Source: Sphingopyxis flava (lineage in GTDB: Bacteria > Pseudomonadota > Alphaproteobacteria > Sphingomonadales > Sphingomonadaceae). Taken from it: a DNA stretch of 54,829 bases. The position numbers were made by a program, and so were the translations under genes. The notes beneath the pieces were generated by a model that saw only the letters and a list, made by a program, of their open reading frames with translations, ran no database searches and was not told the origin of the DNA. The first letter of the stretch is position 1. Each line of letters starts with the position of its first letter. This document shows, piece by piece, positions 35,416 to 44,345 of the stretch. Location: positions 1 to 54,829 of the forward strand of contig NZ_FUYP01000019.1 in NCBI RefSeq assembly GCF_900168005.1, in the 5' to 3' direction.

Positions 35416-36564
35416 ATGCGAATTCCCGGCTCACCTTTCAGGCTGGAGACCGATGAGGCGTTGCTCGCGGACGTGCGCGCCCGCGTCGAGGCTGCTCGAT
35501 TTCCGGCGCAACAGGGCGGCGACGACTGGCAGACGGGCACCCCTCTCGACTATATGCGGCGCCTTCGCGACTACTGGCTGAATTCGTTCGACTGGTCGCG
35601 CTGGGTCGACCGGATCAACGCGTTCGAACAGCGCATGATCGACGTACGGGGCGAGAGGGTTCATGTCATCGTCGAGCAGGGCTCGGGTCCCGATCCGCTG
35701 CCCTTGCTGATGTCGCACGGCTGGCCGGGCAGCTTCATCGAATTCCTCGACATCGTCGACAAGCTCGCCCACCCCGAGCGTCATGGCGGGCGGATCGAGG
35801 ATGCCTGCACGGTCATCGTGGCCAGTCTGCCCGGCTATGGCCTTTCTCCCGCACCGTCGCGGCCGCTTGCCGCATCCGATATTGCATCGCTGTGGTCATC
35901 GTTGATGGTCGAGCATTTCGAAGTCGATCACTACGTCGCCTACGGCAGCGACTGGGGCAGCATCGTCACCGCCAACATGGCCTTCACGCACGCTGACCGG
36001 CTCGATGGCGTGATGATGACGATCGCCGGGGCGCGCCCCGATTTCGCGTCCGGTCCGCCAATGAGTGCGGAAGAAAAGGAGTGGGTAAGCGCCCTTCAGG
36101 ACGTGCAGGCGTGCGAGGGAGCTTACCAGGCCATACAGGCAACCAAGCCGCAGACGCTCGCCTATGCCCAGACCGATTCGCCGATCGGGCTGGCGGCCTG
36201 GATCGTGGAGAAGTTCCATGCCTGGTCGGCCGCCGGCCCCAACGACGATCCACCGTTCCCGATGGACGTGCTCCTTGCCAACGTGATGCTCTACTGGATG
36301 GGCGGATCGCTCGCGCCGTCGTGGATCTACATGTTCATGGACGAGATCGGTACGATGCGTACCGCGAAGGCCAAGGTGCCGGCGGTCTTCATGATACCGC
36401 CCGACGATCTCTTTCCCCCGACCCCTCGGGTCATGCTCGAACGGCTTTACGATGTCGTGAACTACAAGCTTGACGGTATCGGACATTTCCCCGGCCTCGA
36501 CAGTCCCGAGATTCTCGTCGCCGAAATCCGCCGCATGCTGCTGCCGCTCGGCCGCAAGGACTGA
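35416..36564 (+). CDS. Epoxide hydrolase-like alpha/beta hydrolase
   Basis: A 382-residue protein with the N-terminal epoxide-hydrolase (EHN) domain, about residues 1-95, followed by an alpha/beta-hydrolase core. HGWPGS (101-106) provides the oxyanion hole. The nucleophile is D179 in YGSDWGS, as in microsomal-type epoxide hydrolases. GIGHFPGLDSP near the C-terminus carries the catalytic His. It would open an epoxide to a diol, possibly one made by a P450 of the island. GAGAGG lies 9 bases before the ATG. It heads a plus-strand series with the DUF1330 gene, the degenerate SDR and the frameshifted P450. Confidence 0.92.
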   Translation: MRIPGSPFRLETDEALLADVRARVEAARFPAQQGGDDWQTGTPLDYMRRLRDYWLNSFDWSRWVDRINAFEQRMIDVRGERVHVIVEQGSGPDPLPLLMSHGWPGSFIEFLDIVDKLAHPERHGGRIEDACTVIVASLPGYGLSPAPSRPLAASDIASLWSSLMVEHFEVDHYVAYGSDWGSIVTANMAFTHADRLDGVMMTIAGARPDFASGPPMSAEEKEWVSALQDVQACEGAYQAIQATKPQTLAYAQTDSPIGLAAWIVEKFHAWSAAGPNDDPPFPMDVLLANVMLYWMGGSLAPSWIYMFMDEIGTMRTAKAKVPAVFMIPPDDLFPPTPRVMLERLYDVVNYKLDGIGHFPGLDSPEILVAEIRRMLLPLGRKD

Positions 36565-36626
36565 CTAGGGAACCGCGATTGCGGCCTTGGGCCGTGCCTT
36601 CCGACTTCAACTGCATGGAGATGATG

Positions 36627-36923
36627 ATGAGTGCTCACATGGTTGCCCTGATGTATGCCGACGACATGAGCTGGGCCGAGGAATACGGCGCGAATGTTCC
36701 ACAGATCATCAGGAAATACGGCGGCGACTACAATTTCGTTTCCGGCGGTCCGGTCGAGGTTGTGGAAGGGGATCTGCCGGTTCCCAGCGGCGTTGGGACC
36801 TTCAACTTCCCGTCGCGCGAGGCGATCATGCAGTTCCTCAATGCCGAGGAATACCAGCCCTATGCCGATCTGCGGAACCGCCATTCGCGGACCCAGATCA
36901 TGATCTTCGACGGCAGGGCCTGA
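36627..36923 (+). CDS. DUF1330-like small protein
   Basis: A 98-residue protein (MSAHMVALMYADDMSWAEEY) with a ferredoxin-like alpha-beta layout: SGGPVEVVEGDLP, TFNFPSREAIMQFLNAEEYQPYADLR and a C-terminal QIMIFDGRA strand. This is the pattern of the DUF1330 group of dimeric alpha-beta-barrel proteins, whose function is mostly unknown. Several ATGs are clustered; 36627 leaves GGAG at 6 bases. It begins 62 bases after the hydrolase stop and is probably cotranscribed with it. Confidence 0.82.
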   Translation: MSAHMVALMYADDMSWAEEYGANVPQIIRKYGGDYNFVSGGPVEVVEGDLPVPSGVGTFNFPSREAIMQFLNAEEYQPYADLRNRHSRTQIMIFDGRA

Positions 36924-37262
36924 GCGCCCGTTCGTTTACGTGCCGTGCGGTCGTTCGATCGCGGATCGTCCCACACGAATTTCCGGTCACGATCCGCGGT
37001 CGGTGCCTTGCTCGGACCCATCCTGCCGGCGCGCCGTCGCCGGCAGGTTGTCGCGCGCAACGCGATTGGTCGGCCCGGGCCGTCTGCGCGCTCACCAACG
37101 TCATCTGTCGACGGGGCAGGCCCGGTCGGACCTGCCTTGCTCGATCGCCGGTCGACACGCTGCTCACGTCGTCCATCACGAATGGAATACTGCGTGCGAA
37201 GTGTTGATTTTTGGCCATGCGGCGTCGATGCTCGTGGCCTGGGCGGCTAGGAAGCGGCGATC
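36924..37262. other. Intergenic gap before the degenerate SDR
   Basis: About 340 bases on which I find no gene, repeat or terminator. Open frames here overlap each other on both strands and have no coding features. Confidence 0.45.
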
Positions 37263-38060
37263 ATGAAACTGGGTATCGAGGGCAAGCGTGCGCTTGTCAC
37301 TTGCAGTGACTGCGGGGTCGGCAAAGACATCGCCCTGACCCTGGCGGCCGAAGGCGTGCATCTGGTCGTCCACGGCACCGATCGTTCCGCGACCGAAGGT
37401 GCGGTCGCCGCGATCATCGGTGATGGCGGCTGGGCCGAGGGCGTCGTCGGAGACTTGTCGACAGCGCAGGGTGCGGCGGGCGTCATCGAAACCGTCCTTG
37501 CCAAAGGCGGTGTCGACATTCTGGTGAACAACGCCGGAAACTCTGCCTCGACGCTGCCGGACTGGCTCTCGATCCCGGAAGCGGTTTGGGAGCGCAGCTT
37601 TTCGACGAACGTCATCTGCGCCGTGCGAACGATACGCGCTTTCACGCCGGCCATGCTGGCCAAGGGCTGGGGGCGCATCATCAACATCAGCAACCAGGGC
37701 ATGTCATCCGCGTCATCGTCCATCGCGGATCATCAGGCCAGCGCGGCAGCGTGTGTCAGTCTTACGGTCAGCCTGGCCCAGTCGCTTGCCGGAACCGGCG
37801 TCACCGCCAACGTCATCAGTTCGCGATCGGGCCCGGACTTCAACGGGCGTGGCTGGCGGGCGCCTCGGATGACCGCGGTGCAACACAAGGACATCGGATA
37901 CAACGGTCGGGAGTATGTCGGCCAGGCGCTACACCTGACGGACGGTGCCACGAATAGCGCCAGGCAGATCAGCGCCGCCGTCGCCCTGCTGGCCAGCGAG
38001 CTTTCGGACATGACGAACGGTGCCAGCCTTGATGTCGGCGGAGCGAACGCCCTGCACTGA
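37263..38060 (+). CDS. SDR-fold protein lacking the catalytic triad (probable pseudoenzyme)
   Basis: A 265-residue protein that is plainly an SDR by overall pattern (KRALVT, GGVDILVNNAG, GWGRIINIS, GASLDVGG). Each catalytic position is replaced: Ser by Asn144, Tyr by His157 and Lys by Ala161. The cofactor loop reads TCSDCGVG, with Cys14 for the first Gly. Comparison with the SDR at 20482, which has NISS and DYQPAK at these positions, makes the alignment simple. The frame is open and AGGAAG lies upstream of the ATG, so a protein is probably made. It may be a regulatory or structural relic, or a gene in decay. The next gene, a P450, starts 39 bases later and is frameshifted. Confidence 0.9.
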   Translation: MKLGIEGKRALVTCSDCGVGKDIALTLAAEGVHLVVHGTDRSATEGAVAAIIGDGGWAEGVVGDLSTAQGAAGVIETVLAKGGVDILVNNAGNSASTLPDWLSIPEAVWERSFSTNVICAVRTIRAFTPAMLAKGWGRIINISNQGMSSASSSIADHQASAAACVSLTVSLAQSLAGTGVTANVISSRSGPDFNGRGWRAPRMTAVQHKDIGYNGREYVGQALHLTDGATNSARQISAAVALLASELSDMTNGASLDVGGANALH

Positions 38061-38099
38061 TCGCGGATGCCAAACAATAAGCCTAGATGAGAAGAGACC

Positions 38100-39301
38100 A
38101 TGGAACTCTCAACAGTTCCGCCACACGTGCCTCGCGAGCTTGTCCGGGACGTGGACATATTCGACATCCAGTCGATCGATCCCGACTCCACCTTGGATGG
38201 AAGAAACTCCAGGATGAAAGCCCGTCGCTGATCTACTCGCCGCGCAACGGCGGACACTGGATTCCGATGCGCGCACACGTGATCGAACGCGTGCTGAGCG
38301 ATGCCCAGACCTTCATCAACGGCGGCGCATGGGTGCCGCCGAACATCGAGGGGATGGCTCCGTTCATCCCGATCCAGTCGGACGGCGAACTGCACCGCGG
38401 ATATCGCTCCTTCATCATGCCCCACGTGGTCGGCAAGCCACTGAAGGGCGCGATCGAGCGCGCGCGCGGGCTCGCCGTCGGGCTTATCGAAGGGTTCCGG
38501 GACAAGGGAACCTGCGACTTCACCACCGATTTCGCCCAGCATCTCCCGATCGAGGTGTTCCTGAGCCTCGTCGATCTGCCGAGCAGCGACCGGCCCTATC
38601 TGGCCAGCCTGGCCGAAGTGGTTCGCATGCCCAGTCTCGAGGACCGGATGGATGCGTTCAACAAACTGCACGAATATGTCGCGCGCTATGTCGATGAGCG
38701 GACGGCAAACCCCGGCGAGGACCTGATCAGCACGATCGTCAACGGAACGATCATGGGGCGGCCGATGACGCGCGACGAGATCGTCGGCGAATGCACGCAG
38801 GTCCTCATCGGCGGGCTCGACACCGTGGCATCCATGATGGGCTTCATCGCGGCGCATCTTGCGGTCAACACGCCGCTGCGCCAGCGCCTGATCGAGGAGC
38901 CGCGCCTGATTGAGCGCAAGATCGACGAGATCATCCGGCGCTTCGGCGTGGCGGCGCCCGCGCGGCAGGCCGTCGCCGATGTCGAGATCGACGGTGTCGA
39001 GGTGAAGAAGGGCGACCCCGTTTTCGTCGCAACCATGCTGCATGGCCTCGACGATCAGCGCTGGACCGATCCGCTTGTCATCGATCTCGACCGTTCCGCA
39101 AGCGGTACGGACTTCCGGACCTTTGGCAGCGGCCCGCATCGTTGCCCCGGTGCGGCCTTGGCGCGAAGCGAGATCATCCTGTTCCTCGAGGAATGGCTCA
39201 AGCGCATTCCCGACTACTCGCTCATCCCGGATCAGCCGATGGTGGTTGGCTCGGGGAGCGTCACCGGCGTGCTTTCGCTGCCGCTGCAGTGGAAGGTCTG
39301 A
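38100..39301 (+). pseudogene. Cytochrome P450 gene with an N-terminal frameshift
   Basis: From the ATG at 38100 the frame reads MELSTVPPHVPRELVRDVDI, FDIQSIDPD and then fails. From about 38187 the next frame continues as HLGWKKLQDESPSLIYSPRNGG and carries a complete P450: IGGLDTVAS in the I helix, a K-helix ExxR-like segment (DEIIRRFGV) and the heme loop FGSGPHRCPGAALAR. One missing base near 38187 (GACT-CCAC for an expected GACTTCCAC) accounts for it. Corrected length would be about 400 residues. Unless a downstream start rescues it, the product lacks its first third of a domain; a sequencing error is the alternative. The corrected N-terminus sits 39 bases after the SDR-like gene. Confidence 0.85.
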
Positions 39302-39318
39302 TACGCGATTGAAGTACG

Positions 39319-39351
39319 GGCGTCGCGCTGACCGATGGTCGGCGCGACGCC
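39319..39351. terminator. Extended hairpin between convergent genes
   Basis: Outer stem GGCGTCGCGC / GCGCGACGCC (10 bp) encloses an inner GACC-gat-GGTC stem, giving about 15 pairs with one T-G. It lies between the P450 stop (39301) and the NTF2-like stop (39389). Confidence 0.8.
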
Positions 39352-39388
39352 TCGTTCAAAGGGTTGGAGCAATGCCGCCCGACGGCGC

Positions 39389-39799
39389 TCAGCTCACGAT
39401 GTCGCTGACAGGGTGACCGATCAGGCAGGTCAACCTCCACCCGCGACCGTCATTATGCGCCACATAGGTTCCGCCGGTCACCTCGGGCGGACGCTTGTCG
39501 GCATAGTGGCGGGCAACCTCCACCCCTGCCAGTGCGGCATCGGCGCCAAGCATGCGAACGGTGCAGCCGACCAGATCGCTGCGCTCGAAGCCTTGCTCGG
39601 CAAGGCTGGCGCGCATGCCCGACATCCTTTCGACGAAAGCCTGGCGGGTGGTCACACTGTCGATCGTGGGACCGACCAGCCACGAAAATGGCACATTGTA
39701 GCATTCCTCGGCTGCGGTCGCGAAATCGTCGGCGTTGAAGAGGTCGATATACCTGCTCATCAGCGACTTCACTTCGCCTTCTGCTTTACCTGCAACCAT
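39389..39799 (-). CDS. NTF2-like/SnoaL-like small protein
   Basis: A 136-residue protein: EVKSLMSRYIDLFNADDFATAAEECYNVPFSWL is the typical start of the NTF2 cone fold, and GRGWRLTCLIGHPVSDI ends it. The fold is shared with ketosteroid isomerase, but no catalytic residues can be assigned with confidence. GGGAGTGCGA precedes the ATG. It is transcribed divergently from the ligase at 39982 and converges on the P450 gene. Confidence 0.82.
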   Translation of the reverse strand: MVAGKAEGEVKSLMSRYIDLFNADDFATAAEECYNVPFSWLVGPTIDSVTTRQAFVERMSGMRASLAEQGFERSDLVGCTVRMLGADAALAGVEVARHYADKRPPEVTGGTYVAHNDGRGWRLTCLIGHPVSDIVS

Positions 39800-39981
39800 T
39801 TCGCACTCCCGTTGGCTTTATCCAGTGTCACTCGCCGCAAGCTTAGCAGATCGGCGCACATCCACGATGCGACGCGGCCAAAATCACGCTGCGGATTTCA
39901 CACCGCCCAGTGGCATCCGCCGTCTTGTGTCGCACGGTGCTTGCATCCACTGTCGTACTTTCGACAACAACGGTAGCCATC

Positions 39982-41553
39982 ATGGACGATCCTACACTTT
40001 ACCGCCGCTTCCAACAGACGGTAGCAAGCTTCGGCGATCGCGTCTGCATAACCACGGATGACGTGAACCTGACCTACCGCGAGGTGGAAGCGGCCAGTCG
40101 CGAGGTGGCTGCAGCGCTGATGGGTCTGGGCATCGAGCGGGGCGACCGTATCGCGATCTGGGGTGTCAACAGTGCGGAGTGGATCATCGCCGCACTCGGC
40201 ATCCAGGCCGCAGGCGGGGTGCTGATTCCGATCGGCACGCGGCTGCGGGGGCGCGAGGCGGCCGGCATCCTGAACGATGGCCGTGCTCGCATCGTCTTCT
40301 GCGACCCGACTTTCGGGGATTTCGACTACGTGGCGGCGCTGCTGGAGCAGGACCTGCCCACGGTGGAGCGGCTGGTTACCTTCGGCGTTTCAGGCGCGAA
40401 GGATACGGACAAGGTGATGTCGTTCGAGCAGTTGCGCAAGTCCGAGACGCGGGCCGACGCCGCCGCCCTCGACGCGCGTATCGCCGCAGGGTCCGGTGAC
40501 GATCTTTCGGATCTCATCTTCACTTCGGGCACGACGGGACGTCCCAAGGGCGTATTGATGACGCATCGGAAGAGCCTCGCGGCGTGTGACGTGCAGGCCA
40601 AGGACGTCGACCAGTTCACGCACGAGGACGTGTTCGCCGTGACCTTCCCGTTCGCCCACAACGCCGGCTATCGCGCGGGCTGGCAGGTGTCGGTCCTTTA
40701 TGGCGTCCGGGTCATTCCCGTCAGCACCTTCGATCCGACCAGGTTGCTGGCCTTGATCGAGAAGGAGGGGGTCACTGTGCTGCCCGTCGCTCCTCCCGTG
40801 GCGCAGGGCCTGCTCGATCATCCGGACCGCGCCAGGACCGATCTTTCCAGCCTCCGCATCATTTCGACCGGGGGGACGGTCATCCCGGTCAAGCTGGTCG
40901 AGGACATGCGCGCGTACATGGGCTCGGGAACGGTGGTAAAGACCGGCTATGGCCTGACCGAGGCCGCAGGCTCTCTCACGGTTACTCGCGATGACGACCC
41001 GCCTGAAGTCGTCGCGCGGACCGTCGGCCGCGCGCTCAGCAATATCGAGCTGAAGATCGTCGGCCCCGACGGCGAGGAACTGCCGCAGGGGGAAACGGGC
41101 GAAGTGGCGGCGCGCGGTCCGCAGATCACTTCGGGCTATCTCGACAATCCCGAAGCGACGGCGGCCGCCTTCACGGCCGACGGCTTCCTGCTGACGGGCG
41201 ATGCCGGCTGGCTCGACGAGGCGGGCAACCTGCATCTTACCGATCGGATCAAGGACATGTATCTGGTCGGCGGGTTCAACTGCTATCCGGCGGAAATCGA
41301 GCATGTCATGCGAACCATGCCGGGCATCTCCTCGGTCGCGGTGATCGGTGTGGACGATCCGCGGTTGGGCCAGGTCGGGCTTGCGTTTGTGGTGCCGGCA
41401 AAGGGCGCCGACCTGACCGAGGCCGACGTCATCGCATGGTGCCGGGCCGAGATGGCCAATTACAAGGTCCCGCGCGCGGTAAGGTTCGTAGACGCTCTCC
41501 CGCTGAACGCTACGGGCAAAGTGGCCAAGGTCGAATTGCGCGCAATCGCGTGA
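39982..41553 (+). CDS. AMP-dependent acyl-CoA ligase
   Basis: A 523-residue ANL ligase with FTSGTTGRPKGVLMTHR, TGYGLTEAAG, GDAGWLDEAGNLHLTDRIKDM and a C-terminal ATGKVAKVEL that carries the catalytic Lys. FadD3-like and medium-chain ligases share this pattern; the acid it activates is unknown. The ATG at 39982 (MDDPTLYRRF) is preferred over a GTG 72 bases upstream whose extra residues look non-coding. It opens a plus-strand set of ligase, thioesterase and crotonase. Confidence 0.93.
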   Translation: MDDPTLYRRFQQTVASFGDRVCITTDDVNLTYREVEAASREVAAALMGLGIERGDRIAIWGVNSAEWIIAALGIQAAGGVLIPIGTRLRGREAAGILNDGRARIVFCDPTFGDFDYVAALLEQDLPTVERLVTFGVSGAKDTDKVMSFEQLRKSETRADAAALDARIAAGSGDDLSDLIFTSGTTGRPKGVLMTHRKSLAACDVQAKDVDQFTHEDVFAVTFPFAHNAGYRAGWQVSVLYGVRVIPVSTFDPTRLLALIEKEGVTVLPVAPPVAQGLLDHPDRARTDLSSLRIISTGGTVIPVKLVEDMRAYMGSGTVVKTGYGLTEAAGSLTVTRDDDPPEVVARTVGRALSNIELKIVGPDGEELPQGETGEVAARGPQITSGYLDNPEATAAAFTADGFLLTGDAGWLDEAGNLHLTDRIKDMYLVGGFNCYPAEIEHVMRTMPGISSVAVIGVDDPRLGQVGLAFVVPAKGADLTEADVIAWCRAEMANYKVPRAVRFVDALPLNATGKVAKVELRAIA

Positions 41554-41641
41554 TGCCGCTGGGTTCTGCGCTTGCAGGCTTGCTGCACTGCCGTCGTGCG
41601 CCGGCTTTTTCCTGTCCGACCAGATGAGTACAAGGATACCC

Positions 41642-42538
41642 ATGAACATCGGTCCGCTCCACCTCGACGAGGACGAGAGACTGTTCAGCGATGCATCCCA
41701 GATCGTGGCGCTGGACGAGGTCGGTCAGGATCGGTTCCGCAGTCGGTTCACCGAACGCAGCCGGGACGATCATCTGTTCGGCGGCCAGATCATCGCCCAG
41801 GCCATCGCGGCGGCAGGCAGGACGGTGGACCAGCGCGAGTGCAATTCGCTTCACGCCTATTTTCTGGCGGCTGGCTTCGCGTCGCAACCCGTCACTTACG
41901 AGGTCGAACGGATTCGTGATGGCGCCCGCGTTTCAATCCGGCGCGTGCTCGCAAGGCAGGGTGAACGCGACATTGCCTGTCTCGACTGTTCGTTCTTTAT
42001 CGGTGGATCGGGGCTGGAACATAATCTGGTCGCCATGCCCGATGTGCCACCGCCGGATGCGGTCGCGGACGTGCGTTCTCTCGTTCTCCCCGAGGGCAGC
42101 GACGGACTTGCCGACGAGGCTTCGGTCGCGTGGCGTCTCCCGCTCCTGGAGATCAGGTTGATCGACCCGGAGAAAATGCGCGAGCCGGTGCGTTCGGCAC
42201 GGCAGAAGTTCTGGTTACGGATCGCTGCCGGAGCGGACGGCGACGACGTCGCTACCAACCAGCAACTGGTCGCCTACATGTCCGACTATATGTTGGGCGG
42301 CACCGCAAAACTGCCGCACCCGATCGAATTCCGCCTGCCGCGTCTTGCGGTGACCAGCCTCGACCACTCGATCTGGTTCCATCGTCGACACAATTGCAGC
42401 GACTGGACGCTCTTTGATTGCGAGAGCCCCTATGCCGGCGATGGCCGCGCCCTTGCGCAAGGGCGGCTGTTCGATCGGGAAGGGCGATTGATCGCAACGG
42501 TGAAGCAGGAGGGTCTGTTCCGATCGCTTGTGAAGTGA
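41642..42538 (+). CDS. tesB: Acyl-CoA thioesterase II
   Basis: A 298-residue double-hotdog thioesterase that hydrolyses acyl-CoA to acid and CoA. The first hotdog has FGGQIIAQAIAAAGRTV and LHAYFLAAG. The second has SLDHSIWFHRR with the catalytic Asp, DWTLFDCESP, and ATVKQEG with the Gln of the Asp-Ser/Thr-Gln network. AAGGA lies 6 bases before the ATG at 41642; an ATG 18 bases upstream is the alternative. It is between a ligase and a crotonase on the same strand, so it may recycle CoA or release a dead-end thioester. Confidence 0.92.
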   Translation: MNIGPLHLDEDERLFSDASQIVALDEVGQDRFRSRFTERSRDDHLFGGQIIAQAIAAAGRTVDQRECNSLHAYFLAAGFASQPVTYEVERIRDGARVSIRRVLARQGERDIACLDCSFFIGGSGLEHNLVAMPDVPPPDAVADVRSLVLPEGSDGLADEASVAWRLPLLEIRLIDPEKMREPVRSARQKFWLRIAAGADGDDVATNQQLVAYMSDYMLGGTAKLPHPIEFRLPRLAVTSLDHSIWFHRRHNCSDWTLFDCESPYAGDGRALAQGRLFDREGRLIATVKQEGLFRSLVK

Positions 42539-42659
42539 GAGCATGCGCCCGTGCAACGCGCTCGCCCCCTATCGGACTAGGCCGGCCGTGGCCCAAAAAG
42601 CGGCCTTTCCTGCGCGCCCGGAATTTCATTCTGATTGATGGCTTCAACGGAGATATTTT

Positions 42660-43463
42660 ATGACCGACAGTTCGAACGAGGAGGGTCTGAGGATCGAGAT
42701 CGACGATAGCGTCGCGATCCTAACTCTCGACATGCCCTCCAACCGCAACGCATTCGGCGCCGACGTTGCCGGAGACTACACCCGGTTCCTGGTCGACGCG
42801 AACACGCGGCAGGACGTGCGATCGATTCTCATCCGCAGCACGGGCGATCGGGATTTCTGCCTCGGCGGTGCTCCGTCGAAAACTCCGGTTGCCGCGCCCC
42901 GGAACCTGTTCGACTATCGTGCGGTTTCGACGGCCCATATCGAGATGTTCAAGGCACTGTGGGAAGTGGAACGGCCGGTCGTCAGCGCAGTGCAAGGCAC
43001 GGTTGCCGGCGTCGGGTGGCTGCTCGCCCTGCTGGCCGACATGGTTGTCGCTGCCAGGGGTAGCCGCTGGACCCATGTCTTCGTCAAGCGCGGCATGATC
43101 CCCCACGCGGGCGATTCCTTCTATCTGCCGCGGATCATCCCGTTTCACCGGTTGAACGAGATCGCTCTCCTGGGCGATACCGTGACGGCAGATACCCTGA
43201 GCGACTGGGGCATCATCAACCGGCTGGTGGACAAGGAGGAAGTGGCGGACACCGCCATGGACCTCGCGCGGCGACTTGCGGAGCAGCCGACGCGCGCCGT
43301 GGGCCTCGCCAAGCGGCATTATCGCCGCTCGCTCGAGGTCGACTGGAACACGATGCTGCGCGAGGAAATGGCCGGGCAGGCCATCTACACGACGTCCGCC
43401 GATCGCAACGAGATTCTCGCTGCCGGGCTCGAAAAGCGCAAGCCGGTGCTGACCGGCGACTGA
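42660..43463 (+). CDS. Crotonase-family protein lacking the usual catalytic Glu
   Basis: A 267-residue crotonase-fold protein. The region equivalent to GGGCELA reads GVGWLLA, so the first catalytic Glu is replaced by Leu near residue 121. The oxyanion segment is FCLGGAP rather than FCAGADL. The substrate-binding region has VKRGMIPHAGDSFYLPRI. Crotonase relatives without this Glu include isomerases, hydrolases and ring-modifying enzymes, so plain hydratase activity is unlikely. GGAGA precedes the ATG. It is the third gene after ligase and thioesterase, and ends at a hairpin. Confidence 0.9.
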   Translation: MTDSSNEEGLRIEIDDSVAILTLDMPSNRNAFGADVAGDYTRFLVDANTRQDVRSILIRSTGDRDFCLGGAPSKTPVAAPRNLFDYRAVSTAHIEMFKALWEVERPVVSAVQGTVAGVGWLLALLADMVVAARGSRWTHVFVKRGMIPHAGDSFYLPRIIPFHRLNEIALLGDTVTADTLSDWGIINRLVDKEEVADTAMDLARRLAEQPTRAVGLAKRHYRRSLEVDWNTMLREEMAGQAIYTTSADRNEILAAGLEKRKPVLTGD

Positions 43464-43469
43464 GGCCCG

Positions 43470-43496
43470 AAGGGCAGGGCGCTGTGTCCTGCCCTT
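43470..43496. terminator. Hairpin between crotonase and SDR genes
   Basis: Perfect 9-bp stem AAGGGCAGG / CCTGCCCTT with a 9-base loop, 7 bases after the crotonase stop and followed by a single extra T. Suitable for both convergent genes. Confidence 0.65.
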
Positions 43497-43544
43497 TGCG
43501 GAGAGTCCTGGCGCGATGCGCCGGGATTCTCCGATCTGCTCTGT

Positions 43545-44303
43545 TCAGGGCATGACCATGCCGCCGTCCACGTTGATCGTCTGGCCCGTGACGTAGCGGC
43601 TGTCGTCCGAAGCGAGGAACAGCGCGACCGGACCGATGTCGCTGGCGGCATCCCCCCAGCGCTGCAGCGACACTTCGGTGAGGTTTCTGGCAGCTTCCTC
43701 CGGAAAGTCGGCAAAGAACGTCTCGGCCACGGGCGTGACGGCGGACGGGTTGATCACGTTCACCCGGATATTGTCGACGCCCCACTCGCGCGCCGCCCCC
43801 CGGCTCAGTGCGCGGATGGCTTCCTTGGCTGCGCCATACACCGACCAGCCCGGCGGCGAGACGATGCCCTGGCGCGATCCGAAATTGATGATGGAGCCGC
43901 CACCGCGCGCGATCATGTGCGAGCGAACGGCCTGCATGTGATAGATCGAGCCATGAAGCCCCGATTCCAGCGTCTCGGCGATGAGGTCGTCGGTGTAGTC
44001 GCTGAGCATCACGCCCGCCGAGGCGGACTGTGCGTTGTTGACCAGGATATCGATCCCGCCGAAGGTTTCGGCTGCAAAGGCGATGACCTTTTCGGCATCC
44101 GTTCGTGATCGGGCATCCGCCGCGAAAACCGCCACTTTCGCGCCGCGGGCCTCCAGTTCGGGAACGACCCCCTCGAGCTTGGCCAGGGTCCGCCCGCTCA
44201 GCACCAGGGACGCACCCTCGTCCGCGAATGTCTGGGCAATGCCAAGCCCTATGCCCTGTCCGCCGCCGGTGATGATGGCGACTTTTCCGCCAAGCTTGCC
44301 CAT
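43545..44303 (-). CDS. Short-chain dehydrogenase/reductase
   Basis: A 252-residue classical SDR: TGGGQGIGLGIA, NNAQ in place of NNAG, Ser in NFGSRQG and VYGAAK 13 residues on, then GQTINVDGG. GAGGGAGA precedes the ATG. It is the last gene of the minus-strand series that begins with the P450 at 48056, and lies 42 bases after the SDR at 44346. Oxidation of an alcohol formed by the P450 is the natural guess. Confidence 0.92.
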   Translation of the reverse strand: MGKLGGKVAIITGGGQGIGLGIAQTFADEGASLVLSGRTLAKLEGVVPELEARGAKVAVFAADARSRTDAEKVIAFAAETFGGIDILVNNAQSASAGVMLSDYTDDLIAETLESGLHGSIYHMQAVRSHMIARGGGSIINFGSRQGIVSPPGWSVYGAAKEAIRALSRGAAREWGVDNIRVNVINPSAVTPVAETFFADFPEEAARNLTEVSLQRWGDAASDIGPVALFLASDDSRYVTGQTINVDGGMVMP

Positions 44304-44345
44304 CTCAGTCTCCCTCGTGTTTCTTGTTCTGGCGCACCCGGCGGT

